This document shows positions 1-5,969 of a stretch of DNA of 9,706 nt, in pieces; within the stretch, counting starts at the first letter, position 1, and the number at the start of each line of letters is the position of its first letter. A program made the position numbers and the translations under genes. This DNA is from Bradyrhizobiaceae bacterium (GTDB taxonomy: Bacteria > Pseudomonadota > Alphaproteobacteria > Rhizobiales > Xanthobacteraceae): NCBI GenBank assembly GCA_016793685.1, contig JAEULX010000002.1:1-9706 (forward strand). The letters run 5' to 3'. The notes under the pieces were generated by a model, which had not been told where the DNA came from, did no database searches, and saw nothing but the letters and a program-made list of their open reading frames with translations.

Positions 1-378
1 GGACGCGACACCCTCGCCCAGGACTGGCCCGGAATCGTTGCGTGGCTGGATCGGCCAGATTGAGGCCCGGCATTCTCCGGCGCTGATTCTCCGATGCTGA
101 CACCGGCTCGCCGCAGGAAATGCCTTGCCCGGACGCGGTGACGACCGGCGGTGACGGCGGGACGGTGGACCCGGGCGGTAACGGTTTCCGCCGGATGGAT
201 TTCGCTTGCCGGCCGATCGTGGCCCAGCCGCCCGCGCATAGTCCGTTCGTCCCCCACCGAGTGGCGCGCAACCGCGTGTGCGCTTATATCGGCTTGGCTC
301 GGTCAGTCGGGTCCGGCGGGAGGGAAAACTGCTTCACCATACAAGGATGCGTCAGCGGCCGGAACGGCTTTGGGTACG
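1..378. other. Left-edge region without a convincing gene
   Basis: All three + frames meet a stop within the first 100 bases. In frame 1 the first 20 codons end in ...DWPGIVAWLDRPD and a TGA at 61-63, which could be the C-terminus of a gene starting outside the window, but it is too short to assign. From 64 to 378 I find no recognisable protein on either strand. The reading frame of the downstream ABC1 gene stays open upstream to a GTG at 151, but that stretch is arginine/serine-rich and unlike the family. A minus-strand frame open from an ATG at 237-239 to the left edge is also low-complexity, Arg/His-rich and has no ribosome binding site. The region probably holds the promoter of the ABC1 gene; I could not pick out a -35/-10 pair with confidence. 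Confidence 0.5.
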
Positions 379-1749
379 ATGAACGATCCGGAAAAGAACC
401 GATTTTCCGCCCGCGCGCGACGCTTCGCGCGGGTCGGCGCGAATATGGGCGGTGTCGCGGCGCGGCTCGCGGCCACCCGGCTCCTTGGCGTCGATCAGGA
501 CCGCGACAAAGGCGCAGCCGATCTCGCCGCGGCGCTTGGGGGGCTCAAAGGGCCGATCATGAAGGTCGCCCAGCTCCTCGGCAACATCCCCGACCTGCTT
601 CCGCCCGAATATGCCGCCGAACTCACCAAACTGCAGAGCGAAGCGCCGCCCATGGGGTGGAGCTTCGTCAAGCGCCGCATGGCCGCCGAGCTCGGTCCTG
701 ACTGGCCGAGCAAGTTCGCCGAGTTCGAGCATGTGCCGGCTGCCGCCGCTTCGCTCGGCCAGGTTCATCGCGCGCGCGCCCATAACGGCGCAGCGCTCGC
801 CTGCAAGCTCCAGTATCCCGATATGCAATCCGCGGTTGAGGCGGACCTCCAGCAACTGGGCTGGGTGTTCGCGATCCATCGCCGCATGGACCCGGCGATC
901 GACACCACCGAGATCGCCAAGGAAATTGCCGCGCGGGTGCGCGAGGAACTCGACTACGAACGCGAGGCCAAGCACGTCGCGCTGTACCGGGCGATGCTCG
1001 CTCCGGTCTCCGTCATCCGCGTCCCCGGGACCTGGCCGGAGCTGTCGACGCGCCGGCTGCTGACCCTGGACTGGCTCGACGGCAAGAAGCTGCTCGCCTT
1101 CAAGAAGGAGCCGATCGAGATTCGCAACAGGCTCGCGAGCGCCCTTTACCGCGCCTGGTGGTACCCGTTCAGCCGCTATGGGGTGATCCACGGCGACCCG
1201 CACCTCGGAAACTACACGGCGTTCATGGAGGGGGGCGAGGCGGCCGGCATCAATCTGCTCGACTACGGCTGCATCCGCATCTTCCCGCCCAAGTTCGTCG
1301 GCGGCGTCGTCGATCTCTACCACGGGCTGCAGAAGAACGACCGCGGCCTGATCATGCAGGCCTACGAGGCCTGGGGCTTCACCGGACTGACCAACGAATT
1401 GATCGATATCCTCAATATCTGGGCGCGTTTCATCTTCGGCCCGGTGCTGGAGGACCGCGAGCGCACGATCGCCGACGGGGTCAAGCCGTCGGAATATGGC
1501 CGCCGCGAAGCGTTTACCGTCCACCGGGCGCTCAAGGAAAAGGGGCCGGTGCGCGTGCCGCAGGAGTTCGTGTTTATGGACCGGGCCGCCATCGGCCTGG
1601 GCGGGGTTTTTCTCCATCTCGAGGCGCGGCTCAATTATCACCGACTATTCAATGAGGCGATCGAGCGGTTTTCGGTCGACCAGGTTGCGAAGCGCCAGGC
1701 CGGCGAACTCGCCGCTGCAGGTTTGTTGGACGCGCATAACCATTCTTGA
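379..1749 (+). CDS. ABC1 (AarF/UbiB/COQ8) family atypical kinase-like protein
   Basis: 456-aa member of the ABC1/UbiB/COQ8 (ADCK) atypical kinase family, whose members are ATPases or kinase-like proteins needed for ubiquinone biosynthesis. Family landmarks in order: the N-terminal KxGQ-type motif appears as KVAQ at residues 62-65 (Gly replaced by Ala); the Ala-rich loop AAAASLGQVH at 121-130, which replaces the usual Gly-rich loop; the ATP lysine K143 in ACKLQYP; the EELDYEREA block at 189-197; the catalytic HGDPHLGN at 271-278; and DYG at 295-297 in place of DFG. Length fits the COQ8/ADCK3-like branch better than classical UbiB (about 525 aa), and I see no C-terminal membrane helices, so it is probably cytosolic or peripheral. 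I chose ATG 379 because family-like sequence begins there (MNDPEKNRFSARARRFARVG); the open frame extends upstream to 151, and 379 lacks a strong Shine-Dalgarno. The target of the protein is unknown. Confidence 0.93.
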   Translation: MNDPEKNRFSARARRFARVGANMGGVAARLAATRLLGVDQDRDKGAADLAAALGGLKGPIMKVAQLLGNIPDLLPPEYAAELTKLQSEAPPMGWSFVKRRMAAELGPDWPSKFAEFEHVPAAAASLGQVHRARAHNGAALACKLQYPDMQSAVEADLQQLGWVFAIHRRMDPAIDTTEIAKEIAARVREELDYEREAKHVALYRAMLAPVSVIRVPGTWPELSTRRLLTLDWLDGKKLLAFKKEPIEIRNRLASALYRAWWYPFSRYGVIHGDPHLGNYTAFMEGGEAAGINLLDYGCIRIFPPKFVGGVVDLYHGLQKNDRGLIMQAYEAWGFTGLTNELIDILNIWARFIFGPVLEDRERTIADGVKPSEYGRREAFTVHRALKEKGPVRVPQEFVFMDRAAIGLGGVFLHLEARLNYHRLFNEAIERFSVDQVAKRQAGELAAAGLLDAHNHS

Positions 1750-1760
1750 TCTGCCGCAAG

Positions 1761-1776
1761 GACTCCGATGGGAGTC
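1761..1776 (+). terminator. Short hairpin after the ABC1 gene (possible terminator or mRNA end)
   Basis: GACTCC (1761-1766), loop GATG, GGAGTC (1771-1776) form a perfect 6-bp stem with a 4-base loop, 11 bases after the ABC1 stop codon. There is no T-run after it, so intrinsic termination is not well supported; it may only stabilise the transcript end. Confidence 0.25.
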
Positions 1777-1858
1777 TGCCGCTATCCGCATACCGAACGC
1801 GTCGTTCTGAAGACGCACGTGCCCCAAACCGCGCGGCCCGACCGCGTGGAGAAAAAAG

Positions 1859-1996
1859 ATGGCCAATCCCAACACCCTGAAATGGCCGCGCGCTCGCCTC
1901 ACACCCAATGACAACCCGTCGTCGCTGGCGCCGACATGCTGGGGGCCCTCGACGGGATCCACAATCACGCAACCATGGGCCAGGAGAAGAAGCTGA
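1859..1996 (+). CDS. Doubtful small ORF (45 aa) in the spacer before the SDR gene
   Basis: ATG 1859 to TGA 1996 encodes 45 residues starting MANPNTLKWPRAR. It has a reasonable ribosome binding site: GGAG at 1848-1851, seven bases before the ATG. The product is Pro/Ser/Thr/Arg-rich, has no membrane segment or known motif, and resembles nothing I recognise. Codon use is not clearly that of the neighbouring genes. It could equally be chance, a leader, or a remnant of a decayed gene. I include it only because of the good start context. Confidence 0.17.
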   Translation: MANPNTLKWPRARLTPNDNPSSLAPTCWGPSTGSTITQPWARRRS

Positions 1997-1999
1997 CTA

Positions 2000-2035
2000 T
2001 TCTTTTCTTTTTTAGCTCTTTGGCTCCCAGAGGAG
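2000..2035 (+). promoter_or_regulatory. Pyrimidine tract and strong ribosome binding site of the SDR gene
   Basis: A T-rich pyrimidine tract (about 2000-2013, TTCTTTTCTTTTTT) stands out in this GC-rich DNA. It is followed by AGAGGAG at 2029-2035, a near-consensus Shine-Dalgarno six bases before ATG 2042, which fixes that start. CTCT (2016-2019) and AGAG (2029-2032) could pair and partly mask the site. A role as a translation enhancer or weak terminator is inference. Confidence 0.5.
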
Positions 2036-2041
2036 TGAATT

Positions 2042-2785
2042 ATGCGTCTAAAAGATAGAGTTGCGATCGTCACCGGCGCGGGGCGCGGGATTGGTCGCGC
2101 CACAGCGGTCCGTTTCGCGGAGGAGGGCGCCAAGGTCGTCGTCGTCGACCTCGATCTCGACGAAGCGCAAACCGTCGTGGACGAAATCGTCGCCATGGGC
2201 GGCCAGGGGCTGGCGGTCAAGGTCGACGTGTCCAACCGCGAATCGGTCAACGCGATGGTCAAGGCGACATTGGATCACTTCGGCGGGCGGATCGACGTGA
2301 TCGTCAACAACGCCGGCACCATTCGCGACGCTCAACTGATCAAGATGAGCGAGCAGAATTTCGACCTGGTGATCGCGATCAACCTCAAGGGCGTCTTCAA
2401 TTGCTCGCAAGCGGTTGCGCAGGTGATGGTCGCCCAGGGCAGCGGGGTCATCCTGAGCACGTCGTCGCTGGTCGCTCCCTACGGCAACTATGGTCAGACC
2501 AATTATGTGGCGAGCAAGGCCGGCGTCGTCGGCATGACCAAAGTCTGGGCGCGCGAACTTGGCCGCAAAGGCATTCGCGCCAACGCCGTGGCGCCCGGGT
2601 TCATCGAAACCCGAATGACCGCGGGCATTCCCGAGCCTGTGGTCGATAAGCTGCTCGAGCGCATCGCCATGGGGCGCTTCGGCAAGCCGGAAGACATCGC
2701 CAATGCCTTCGTGTGGTTGGCCTCCGACGAGGCTCGCTATGTGTCCGGCCAGGTCATCGGCGTCGACGGTGGAGCAACCCTCTGA
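2042..2785 (+). CDS. SDR family NAD(P)-dependent oxidoreductase, FabG-like (3-oxoacyl-ACP/acetoacetyl-CoA reductase type)
   Basis: 247-aa classical short-chain dehydrogenase/reductase, full length. Visible: cofactor motif TGAGRGIG at 11-18; NNAG at 89-92; N114; catalytic Ser142, Tyr155 and Lys159 (NYVASK), completing the Asn-Ser-Tyr-Lys tetrad; the APGFIET segment after the sixth strand; and the C-terminal SGQVIGVDGG typical of FabG-like enzymes. Asp36 at the end of the second strand (VVVVDLD) usually favours NAD(H), whereas Arg15 in the glycine motif is common in NADP(H) enzymes, so cofactor choice is open. The likely reaction is reduction of a 3-oxoacyl thioester, or the reverse dehydrogenation, in the cytoplasm. 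No acyl carrier protein or other fatty-acid gene lies nearby, so it is probably not the housekeeping fabG. It is the first gene of a same-strand cassette with two CBS proteins; the gap to the next gene is 99 bases. Confidence 0.92.
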   Translation: MRLKDRVAIVTGAGRGIGRATAVRFAEEGAKVVVVDLDLDEAQTVVDEIVAMGGQGLAVKVDVSNRESVNAMVKATLDHFGGRIDVIVNNAGTIRDAQLIKMSEQNFDLVIAINLKGVFNCSQAVAQVMVAQGSGVILSTSSLVAPYGNYGQTNYVASKAGVVGMTKVWARELGRKGIRANAVAPGFIETRMTAGIPEPVVDKLLERIAMGRFGKPEDIANAFVWLASDEARYVSGQVIGVDGGATL

Positions 2786-2873
2786 CGGCTGCGAAGCCAT
2801 CAGGAATTCTTGAGGCAACGCGCCAATTGTTCCGCACCGGCAATGTCGTTGATCAGGTTTGAAGCTAACCTCT

Positions 2874-2878
2874 GGAGG
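2874..2878 (+). promoter_or_regulatory. Ribosome binding site deciding the GTG start of the first CBS gene
   Basis: GGAGG at 2874-2878 lies six bases before GTG 2885. No in-frame ATG is close by, and the second CBS gene begins at the matching residue, so GTG is the real start. Confidence 0.75.
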
Positions 2879-2884
2879 TAAACC

Positions 2885-3265
2885 GTGTTACTAGCAAAAG
2901 ACATTATGACCACCGAGGTGGCCACGATTGCGGCCTCGGCTCTGGTCTCAGAAGCCATTGGGCTGATGCGCTCCAAAAAAATCCACTCTCTGATTGTCAA
3001 GCCGCGACCGTCGGAAAAGGGCTACGGGATTCTGACCGAGGCCGATATCGCGTACAAGGTGATCGCTTATGGCGACGATCCGAAGGCCATGACCGTGGCC
3101 GACATCATGACCAAGCCCTGCATCGTCGTTAATCCCGACATGACGGTCGAGAACGTCGCCCGGCTGTTCGCCAACAATCACATTCATCGCGCGCCGGTCA
3201 TCAAAGACGACCTGGTCGGCATCATCTCGGTGACCGACATCCTGAGCAAAGGAAAATGGTGGTGA
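2885..3265 (+). CDS. CBS-pair (Bateman module) protein, copy 1
   Basis: 126-aa protein made only of two CBS domains (about residues 1-60 and 68-123). Each begins with an IMT motif (DIMTTEV at 6-12, DIMTKPCIVV at 73-82) and ends with a G-I-[IL]-[TS]-x-x-D type strand (GILTEAD at 48-54, GIISVTD at 112-118) that commonly contacts the ribose or phosphate of adenine nucleotides. It ends in a Trp-Trp pair. Stand-alone CBS pairs usually bind AMP, ADP, ATP, NAD or SAM and regulate a partner; the ligand here is unknown. There is no catalytic domain, signal peptide or membrane segment. It starts at GTG with a strong ribosome binding site. It lies 99 bases after the SDR gene and 37 bases before its paralogue, so the three are probably co-transcribed. 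The SDR is a natural candidate partner, but this is inference from position only. Confidence 0.92.
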   Translation: MLLAKDIMTTEVATIAASALVSEAIGLMRSKKIHSLIVKPRPSEKGYGILTEADIAYKVIAYGDDPKAMTVADIMTKPCIVVNPDMTVENVARLFANNHIHRAPVIKDDLVGIISVTDILSKGKWW

Positions 3266-3302
3266 AGGCGCCCCGCCGAACCCATCAAAAGGATAGCGAG
3301 TA

Positions 3303-3689
3303 ATGCAAACGGCAAAAGAAATAATGACCACGCCGGTCGTGATGATTCCGGCCTCCGCCACCGTCGCCGACGCCATGAAGGTGATGACCGAGAAGCGCCT
3401 GCGCGGCCTGATGGTGGAGCCGGCCGGGCCAGGCGACTCCTATGGGATCGTGACCAACTCGGACATCGTCTACAAGGTGGCCGCCGCCGGCAAGAATCCG
3501 GAGACGATGAAGATCGGCGAGGTGATGACCAAGCCTTGCATCGAGGTCGATCCCGACATGACGGTGCAGGAGGTCTGTCAGATCTTTGCCCGCAATCACC
3601 TGCACCGCGCCCCGGTGATCAAAGGAGAATTGCTGGGCGTGATCACCGTCGTCGATATCCTCCGCGAAACGATGTGGTGGCAAGGCTAG
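3303..3689 (+). CDS. CBS-pair (Bateman module) protein, copy 2
   Basis: 128-aa two-CBS protein and tandem paralogue of the preceding gene. A hand alignment needs no gaps over 126 positions and gives roughly 65 identities (about half). The second CBS domain is most conserved: MTKPCI at 75-80, PDMTV at 84-88 and HRAPVIK at 101-107 are shared, as are the Trp-Trp residues near the end; this copy adds a final Gln-Gly. Ligand-contact strands are GIVTNSD (48-54) and GVITVVD (112-118). The start is ATG 3303 with AAAAGGA at 3287-3293. The first domains have diverged most (residues 29-46), so the two copies may bind different ligands or form a heterodimer. It is the last gene of the SDR-CBS-CBS cassette and is followed by a terminator-like hairpin. 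Confidence 0.92.
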   Translation: MQTAKEIMTTPVVMIPASATVADAMKVMTEKRLRGLMVEPAGPGDSYGIVTNSDIVYKVAAAGKNPETMKIGEVMTKPCIEVDPDMTVQEVCQIFARNHLHRAPVIKGELLGVITVVDILRETMWWQG

Positions 3690-3769
3690 ATAAGCGCGGT
3701 GCCGGCTGGCGCATCGCGTCCGGCTGAACGCGCCTTCGAGCGATGCTGCGACAGGCGGCTGCATGCGCT

Positions 3770-3811
3770 GCCGCCAAGTTGCGCATGAATTCGCATCGCC
3801 GCCGAGTTGCG
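3770..3811 (+). repeat. 14-bp direct repeat, two copies 28 bases apart
   Basis: GCCGCCAAGTTGCG at 3770-3783 and GCCGCCGAGTTGCG at 3798-3811 match at 13 of 14 positions. Both are preceded by GCAT-containing sequence, so the repeated unit may be longer and imperfect. The second copy overlaps the 5' arm of the terminator-like hairpin. It could be a paired operator or a small duplication. Confidence 0.5.
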
Positions 3812-3845
3812 TGCAACGCATCGGGCGGCGCGGCGGATGCTTTTT
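3793..3845 (+). terminator. Terminator-like hairpin after the second CBS gene
   Basis: The 5' arm GCATCGCCGCC (3793-3803) can pair with GGCGGATGC (3832-3840) with a two-base CG bulge, and TTTTT follows immediately at 3841-3845. An alternative register pairs CGCCGCC (3797-3803) with GGCGGCG (3824-3830), with an inner GTTG/CAAC stem (3806-3809/3814-3817). The T-run right after the stem suggests an intrinsic terminator for the SDR-CBS-CBS transcript, although the distance from the last stop codon is about 100 bases. Confidence 0.4.
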
Positions 3846-4018
3846 CGGGACATCTTGCGGGTGGACGGGCATGGCGGCTATCGTGCGTTCGCGCAGCGAG
3901 CGGCGATCTTGCGCCATGCGGCGGAAGACATGTCTGCTTGGCCGTGCTTTCCATTGCCGGGGCGACGCAATTGCGCTAAGCCCGCGCGCGGCCGCAATGC
4001 GTAACAGTGGGGAACGGG

Positions 4019-4171
4019 ATGGCTGAGAACAGCGTGCTGGAATACGAAACCGCGCCAGGAAACGACTACCCGCAGCATGAGGCGACGTATCTGGGGTTCA
4101 TACGTCTTCTTAAATGGGCCGTCGCAGGGAACGTCATCATCCTCATTCTGTTGGCCTATTTCCTCGGCTGA
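4019..4171 (+). CDS. aa3-type cytochrome c oxidase small subunit IV
   Basis: A 50-aa membrane protein starting MAENSVLEYETAPGNDYPQHEATY. The N-terminal soluble part carries the GNDYPxHExTY block (residues 14-24) characteristic of the small bacterial aa3-type cytochrome c oxidase subunit IV family. One transmembrane helix follows at about residues 33-49 (AVAGNVIILILLAYFLG). In this family the subunit is a single-helix accessory component of the terminal oxidase in the cytoplasmic membrane; its exact contribution is unclear. The start is ATG 4019 with a GTGGGGAA purine stretch just upstream. The main oxidase genes are not in the window. It lies 68 bases before pntAA on the same strand, an arrangement I recall as common in Rhizobiales, so the two are probably co-transcribed. 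The gene is short enough to be missed by length-filtered gene calling. Confidence 0.88.
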   Translation: MAENSVLEYETAPGNDYPQHEATYLGFIRLLKWAVAGNVIILILLAYFLG

Positions 4172-4239
4172 GACCGGCGACGAAGCTGCGCGCATTGCCG
4201 TTGCAGCCGCTCCCGGTCGTGCCTGCGCAGGAGAGATTC

Positions 4240-5373
4240 ATGAAAATCGCAGTTTGTGCGGAAGCCGACGCCTCCGAGCCGCGCGTTTCGGCGACGCCCG
4301 AGACCGTGAAGAAGATGAAGGCGCTTGGAGCGGAGGTGCTGGTCGAGCCCGGCGCGGGCGTGAAGTCCGGGATACTGGACGCCGATTATGAGGCGGTGGG
4401 CGCGGTGATCTCGCGCGACGCCGTGCGCGACGCCGACATCGTGTTGAAGGTCCGTCGGCCGAACGAGGCGGAACTCGGCGCCTACAAGAAGGGCGCACTG
4501 GTCATCGCGATCATGGATCCGTATGGCAACGAGGCGGCGCTTCAGGTGCTCGCGCGCGCCGACGTGATCGCGTTCGCGATGGAGCTGATGCCGCGCATCA
4601 CGCGGGCGCAGTCGATGGACGTGCTGTCGAGCCAGGCCAACCTTGCCGGCTACCGCGCGGTGATCGACGGCGCAGCGGAATACGGGCGGGCGCTGCCGAT
4701 GATGATGACCGCCGCGGGCACGGTGCCCGCCACCAAGGTGTTCATCATGGGGGCAGGCGTCGCCGGCCTGCAGGCGATCGCGACCGCGCGCCGGCTGGGC
4801 GCCATCGTGACCGCAACCGACGTGCGTCCGGCGGCCAAGGAGCAGGTGGAGAGCCTCGGCGCGAAGTTCATCGCGGTGATGGACGACGAATTCAAGCAGG
4901 CGGAGACCGCCGGCGGCTACGCGAAGGAAATGTCGAAGGAGTACCAGGCAAAGCAGGCTGCCCTGGTCGCCGACCACATCAAGAAGCAGGACATCGTGAT
5001 CACCACCGCGCTGATCCCGGGGCGCCCGGCGCCGAAGCTCGTTACGGCGGAAATGGTGCACTCGATGAAGCCGGGTTCGGTGATCGTCGACCTCGCGGTC
5101 GAGCGCGGCGGCAATTGCGAGCTCGCAAAGGCGGACGAAGTCGTCGATGCGGGCGGCGTGAAGGTCGTCGCCTATTCGAATTTCCCCGGACGCCTTGCCG
5201 CTTCGGCGTCGTCGCTCTATGCCAAGAACCTCTATACGTTCCTGGAAGTGTTGATCGACAAGAAGACCAAAGAGATCAACCTGAATTGGGACGACGATAT
5301 CCTGAAGGCGACGGTGCTCACCCGCGACGGCGCCGTTGTCCACCCGAACTTTGCGCCGAAGACCGCGGCGTAG
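4240..5373 (+). CDS. pntAA: NAD(P) transhydrogenase subunit alpha part 1 (NAD(H)-binding domain I)
   Basis: 377-aa soluble, peripheral subunit of proton-translocating transhydrogenase, which couples proton entry to hydride transfer from NADH to NADP+. This subunit binds NAD(H). Visible: the N-terminal alanine dehydrogenase/PNT domain (about 1-140) with RITRAQSMDVLSSQANLAGY at 119-138, including the mobile-loop RAQSMD; the NAD Rossmann motif GAGVAGLQAIA at 171-181; ATDVRP at 192-197, whose Asp and Arg contact the adenosine; and MKPGSVIVDLAVERGGN near 275-295. It ends after domain I with no membrane helices, as in the three-gene form of Rhodospirillum rubrum and other alphaproteobacteria, unlike the fused E. 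coli PntA. I chose ATG 4240 because AGGAGAG at 4229-4235 precedes it and the family N-terminus MKIAV begins there; an in-frame extension to 4114 would overlap the oxidase subunit gene. Confidence 0.96.
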   Translation: MKIAVCAEADASEPRVSATPETVKKMKALGAEVLVEPGAGVKSGILDADYEAVGAVISRDAVRDADIVLKVRRPNEAELGAYKKGALVIAIMDPYGNEAALQVLARADVIAFAMELMPRITRAQSMDVLSSQANLAGYRAVIDGAAEYGRALPMMMTAAGTVPATKVFIMGAGVAGLQAIATARRLGAIVTATDVRPAAKEQVESLGAKFIAVMDDEFKQAETAGGYAKEMSKEYQAKQAALVADHIKKQDIVITTALIPGRPAPKLVTAEMVHSMKPGSVIVDLAVERGGNCELAKADEVVDAGGVKVVAYSNFPGRLAASASSLYAKNLYTFLEVLIDKKTKEINLNWDDDILKATVLTRDGAVVHPNFAPKTAA

Positions 5374-5537
5374 CCATGACATCCGTTCACCTCGACTTGT
5401 CGGCAGCGGGAAGAGGCCGGAGCGCACGGCGGTCCGGGTGAGAAGCTTTTCGGGGCTCGGCGTCGGCTGCGTCCCTATGGCCCGTCTCTCTCCTGCCAGC
5501 GGGCGGCGGAAGCAGACGCGGTTTGAAGGAGATTGAC

Positions 5538-5855
5538 ATGGAACATGTAGCGGCGGTGACTGATCCGTTCATCTTCCGCCTTTCGATTTTCGTCTTGGCG
5601 GTGTTCGTCGGCTACTACGTCGTGTGGTCGGTGACGCCGGCATTGCATACGCCGCTGATGTCGGTCACCAACGCCATCTCCTCGGTGATCGTGGTCGGCG
5701 CGCTGCTCGCGGTTGGCGTTCGCCTGGTGGAGAGCGGCACCGGCTTCGCGCGGTTCCTCGGCTTCATCGCTCTCGTGTTTGCGTCGGTGAATATTTTCGG
5801 GGGCTTCCTCGTCACCCAGCGCATGCTCGCGATGTACCAGAAGAAAAAGAAATAG
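5538..5855 (+). CDS. pntAB: NAD(P) transhydrogenase subunit alpha part 2 (membrane domain)
   Basis: 105-aa integral membrane subunit that, with the helices of PntB, forms the proton channel (domain II) of transhydrogenase. It corresponds to the C-terminal membrane part of E. coli PntA. Three membrane segments are visible at about residues 11-31, 46-64 and 70-93, with the family's conserved stretch TPLMSVTNAISS at 38-49 and a basic KKKK tail. The start is ATG 5538, with GAAGGAGA at 5525-5532; a TTG at 5523 in the same frame would overlap that ribosome binding site and is rejected. It lies 164 bases after pntAA and 114 bases before pntB. Both gaps are GC-rich and can form hairpins, which may tune subunit ratios; this is inference. 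Confidence 0.95.
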   Translation: MEHVAAVTDPFIFRLSIFVLAVFVGYYVVWSVTPALHTPLMSVTNAISSVIVVGALLAVGVRLVESGTGFARFLGFIALVFASVNIFGGFLVTQRMLAMYQKKKK

Positions 5856-5870
5856 GCCCGCAATCGGTAT

Positions 5871-5923
5871 CCCCCGGGGCAAGGGGGCTGAGCCGGCGGC
5901 GCGGGGACGGGCGATAAAGCCCG
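5871..5923 (+). other. Two intercistronic hairpins between pntAB and pntB
   Basis: Hairpin A: CCCCC (5871-5875) pairs with GGGGG (5883-5887) across a seven-base loop. Hairpin B: CGGGC (5908-5912) pairs with GCCCG (5919-5923) across the loop GATAAA. Neither is followed by a T-run, so termination is unlikely. They may affect mRNA processing or stability. Confidence 0.4.
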
Positions 5924-5969
5924 CTGAAGCCGGCGATATGTTTTCGGATTTGAATGGGGACCGAGTGCC

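Larger units (their letters stand above)
3690..4018. other. Spacer between the SDR-CBS cassette and the oxidase/transhydrogenase genes
   Basis: This 329-base gap contains no recognisable protein. Several frames are open on both strands, but the products are Arg/Ala/His-rich with no domain. It holds a 14-bp direct repeat and a terminator-like hairpin (listed separately). The promoter of the downstream operon should lie between about 3850 and 4018; TTGCCG at 3954-3959 is a possible -35 element, but no good -10 follows at the right distance. Confidence 0.55.

Noticed and set aside
151..378. N-terminal extension of the ABC1 protein from GTG 151
   Set aside because: The extra 76 residues are low-complexity and unlike the family, whose conserved sequence begins at ATG 379.
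352..1641. 429-codon minus-strand frame opposite the ABC1 gene
   Set aside because: Antisense shadow with Arg/Asp/His-rich composition and no motif; the + strand has full kinase-family signatures.
1746..1759. TTGATCTGCCGCAA as a FixK/FNR-type box
   Set aside because: The left half matches TTGAT but the right half (CGCAA) matches ATCAA at only three of five positions; it also overlaps the end of the ABC1 gene and is almost 300 bases from the SDR start.
4011..4036. GGAAC-N17-CGTG resembling an EcfG general-stress promoter
   Set aside because: It straddles the start codon of the oxidase subunit gene (4019), so a promoter there would make no useful transcript of that gene, and the last base departs from CGTT.
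4156..5427. 423-codon minus-strand frame opposite pntAA
   Set aside because: Antisense shadow: very Arg/His/Asp-rich, no recognisable domain, and it covers a clear transhydrogenase gene.
5376..5441. 21-residue ORF just after pntAA
   Set aside because: No ribosome binding site, Arg/Ser/Gly-rich product and no motif; likely chance in a GC-rich spacer.
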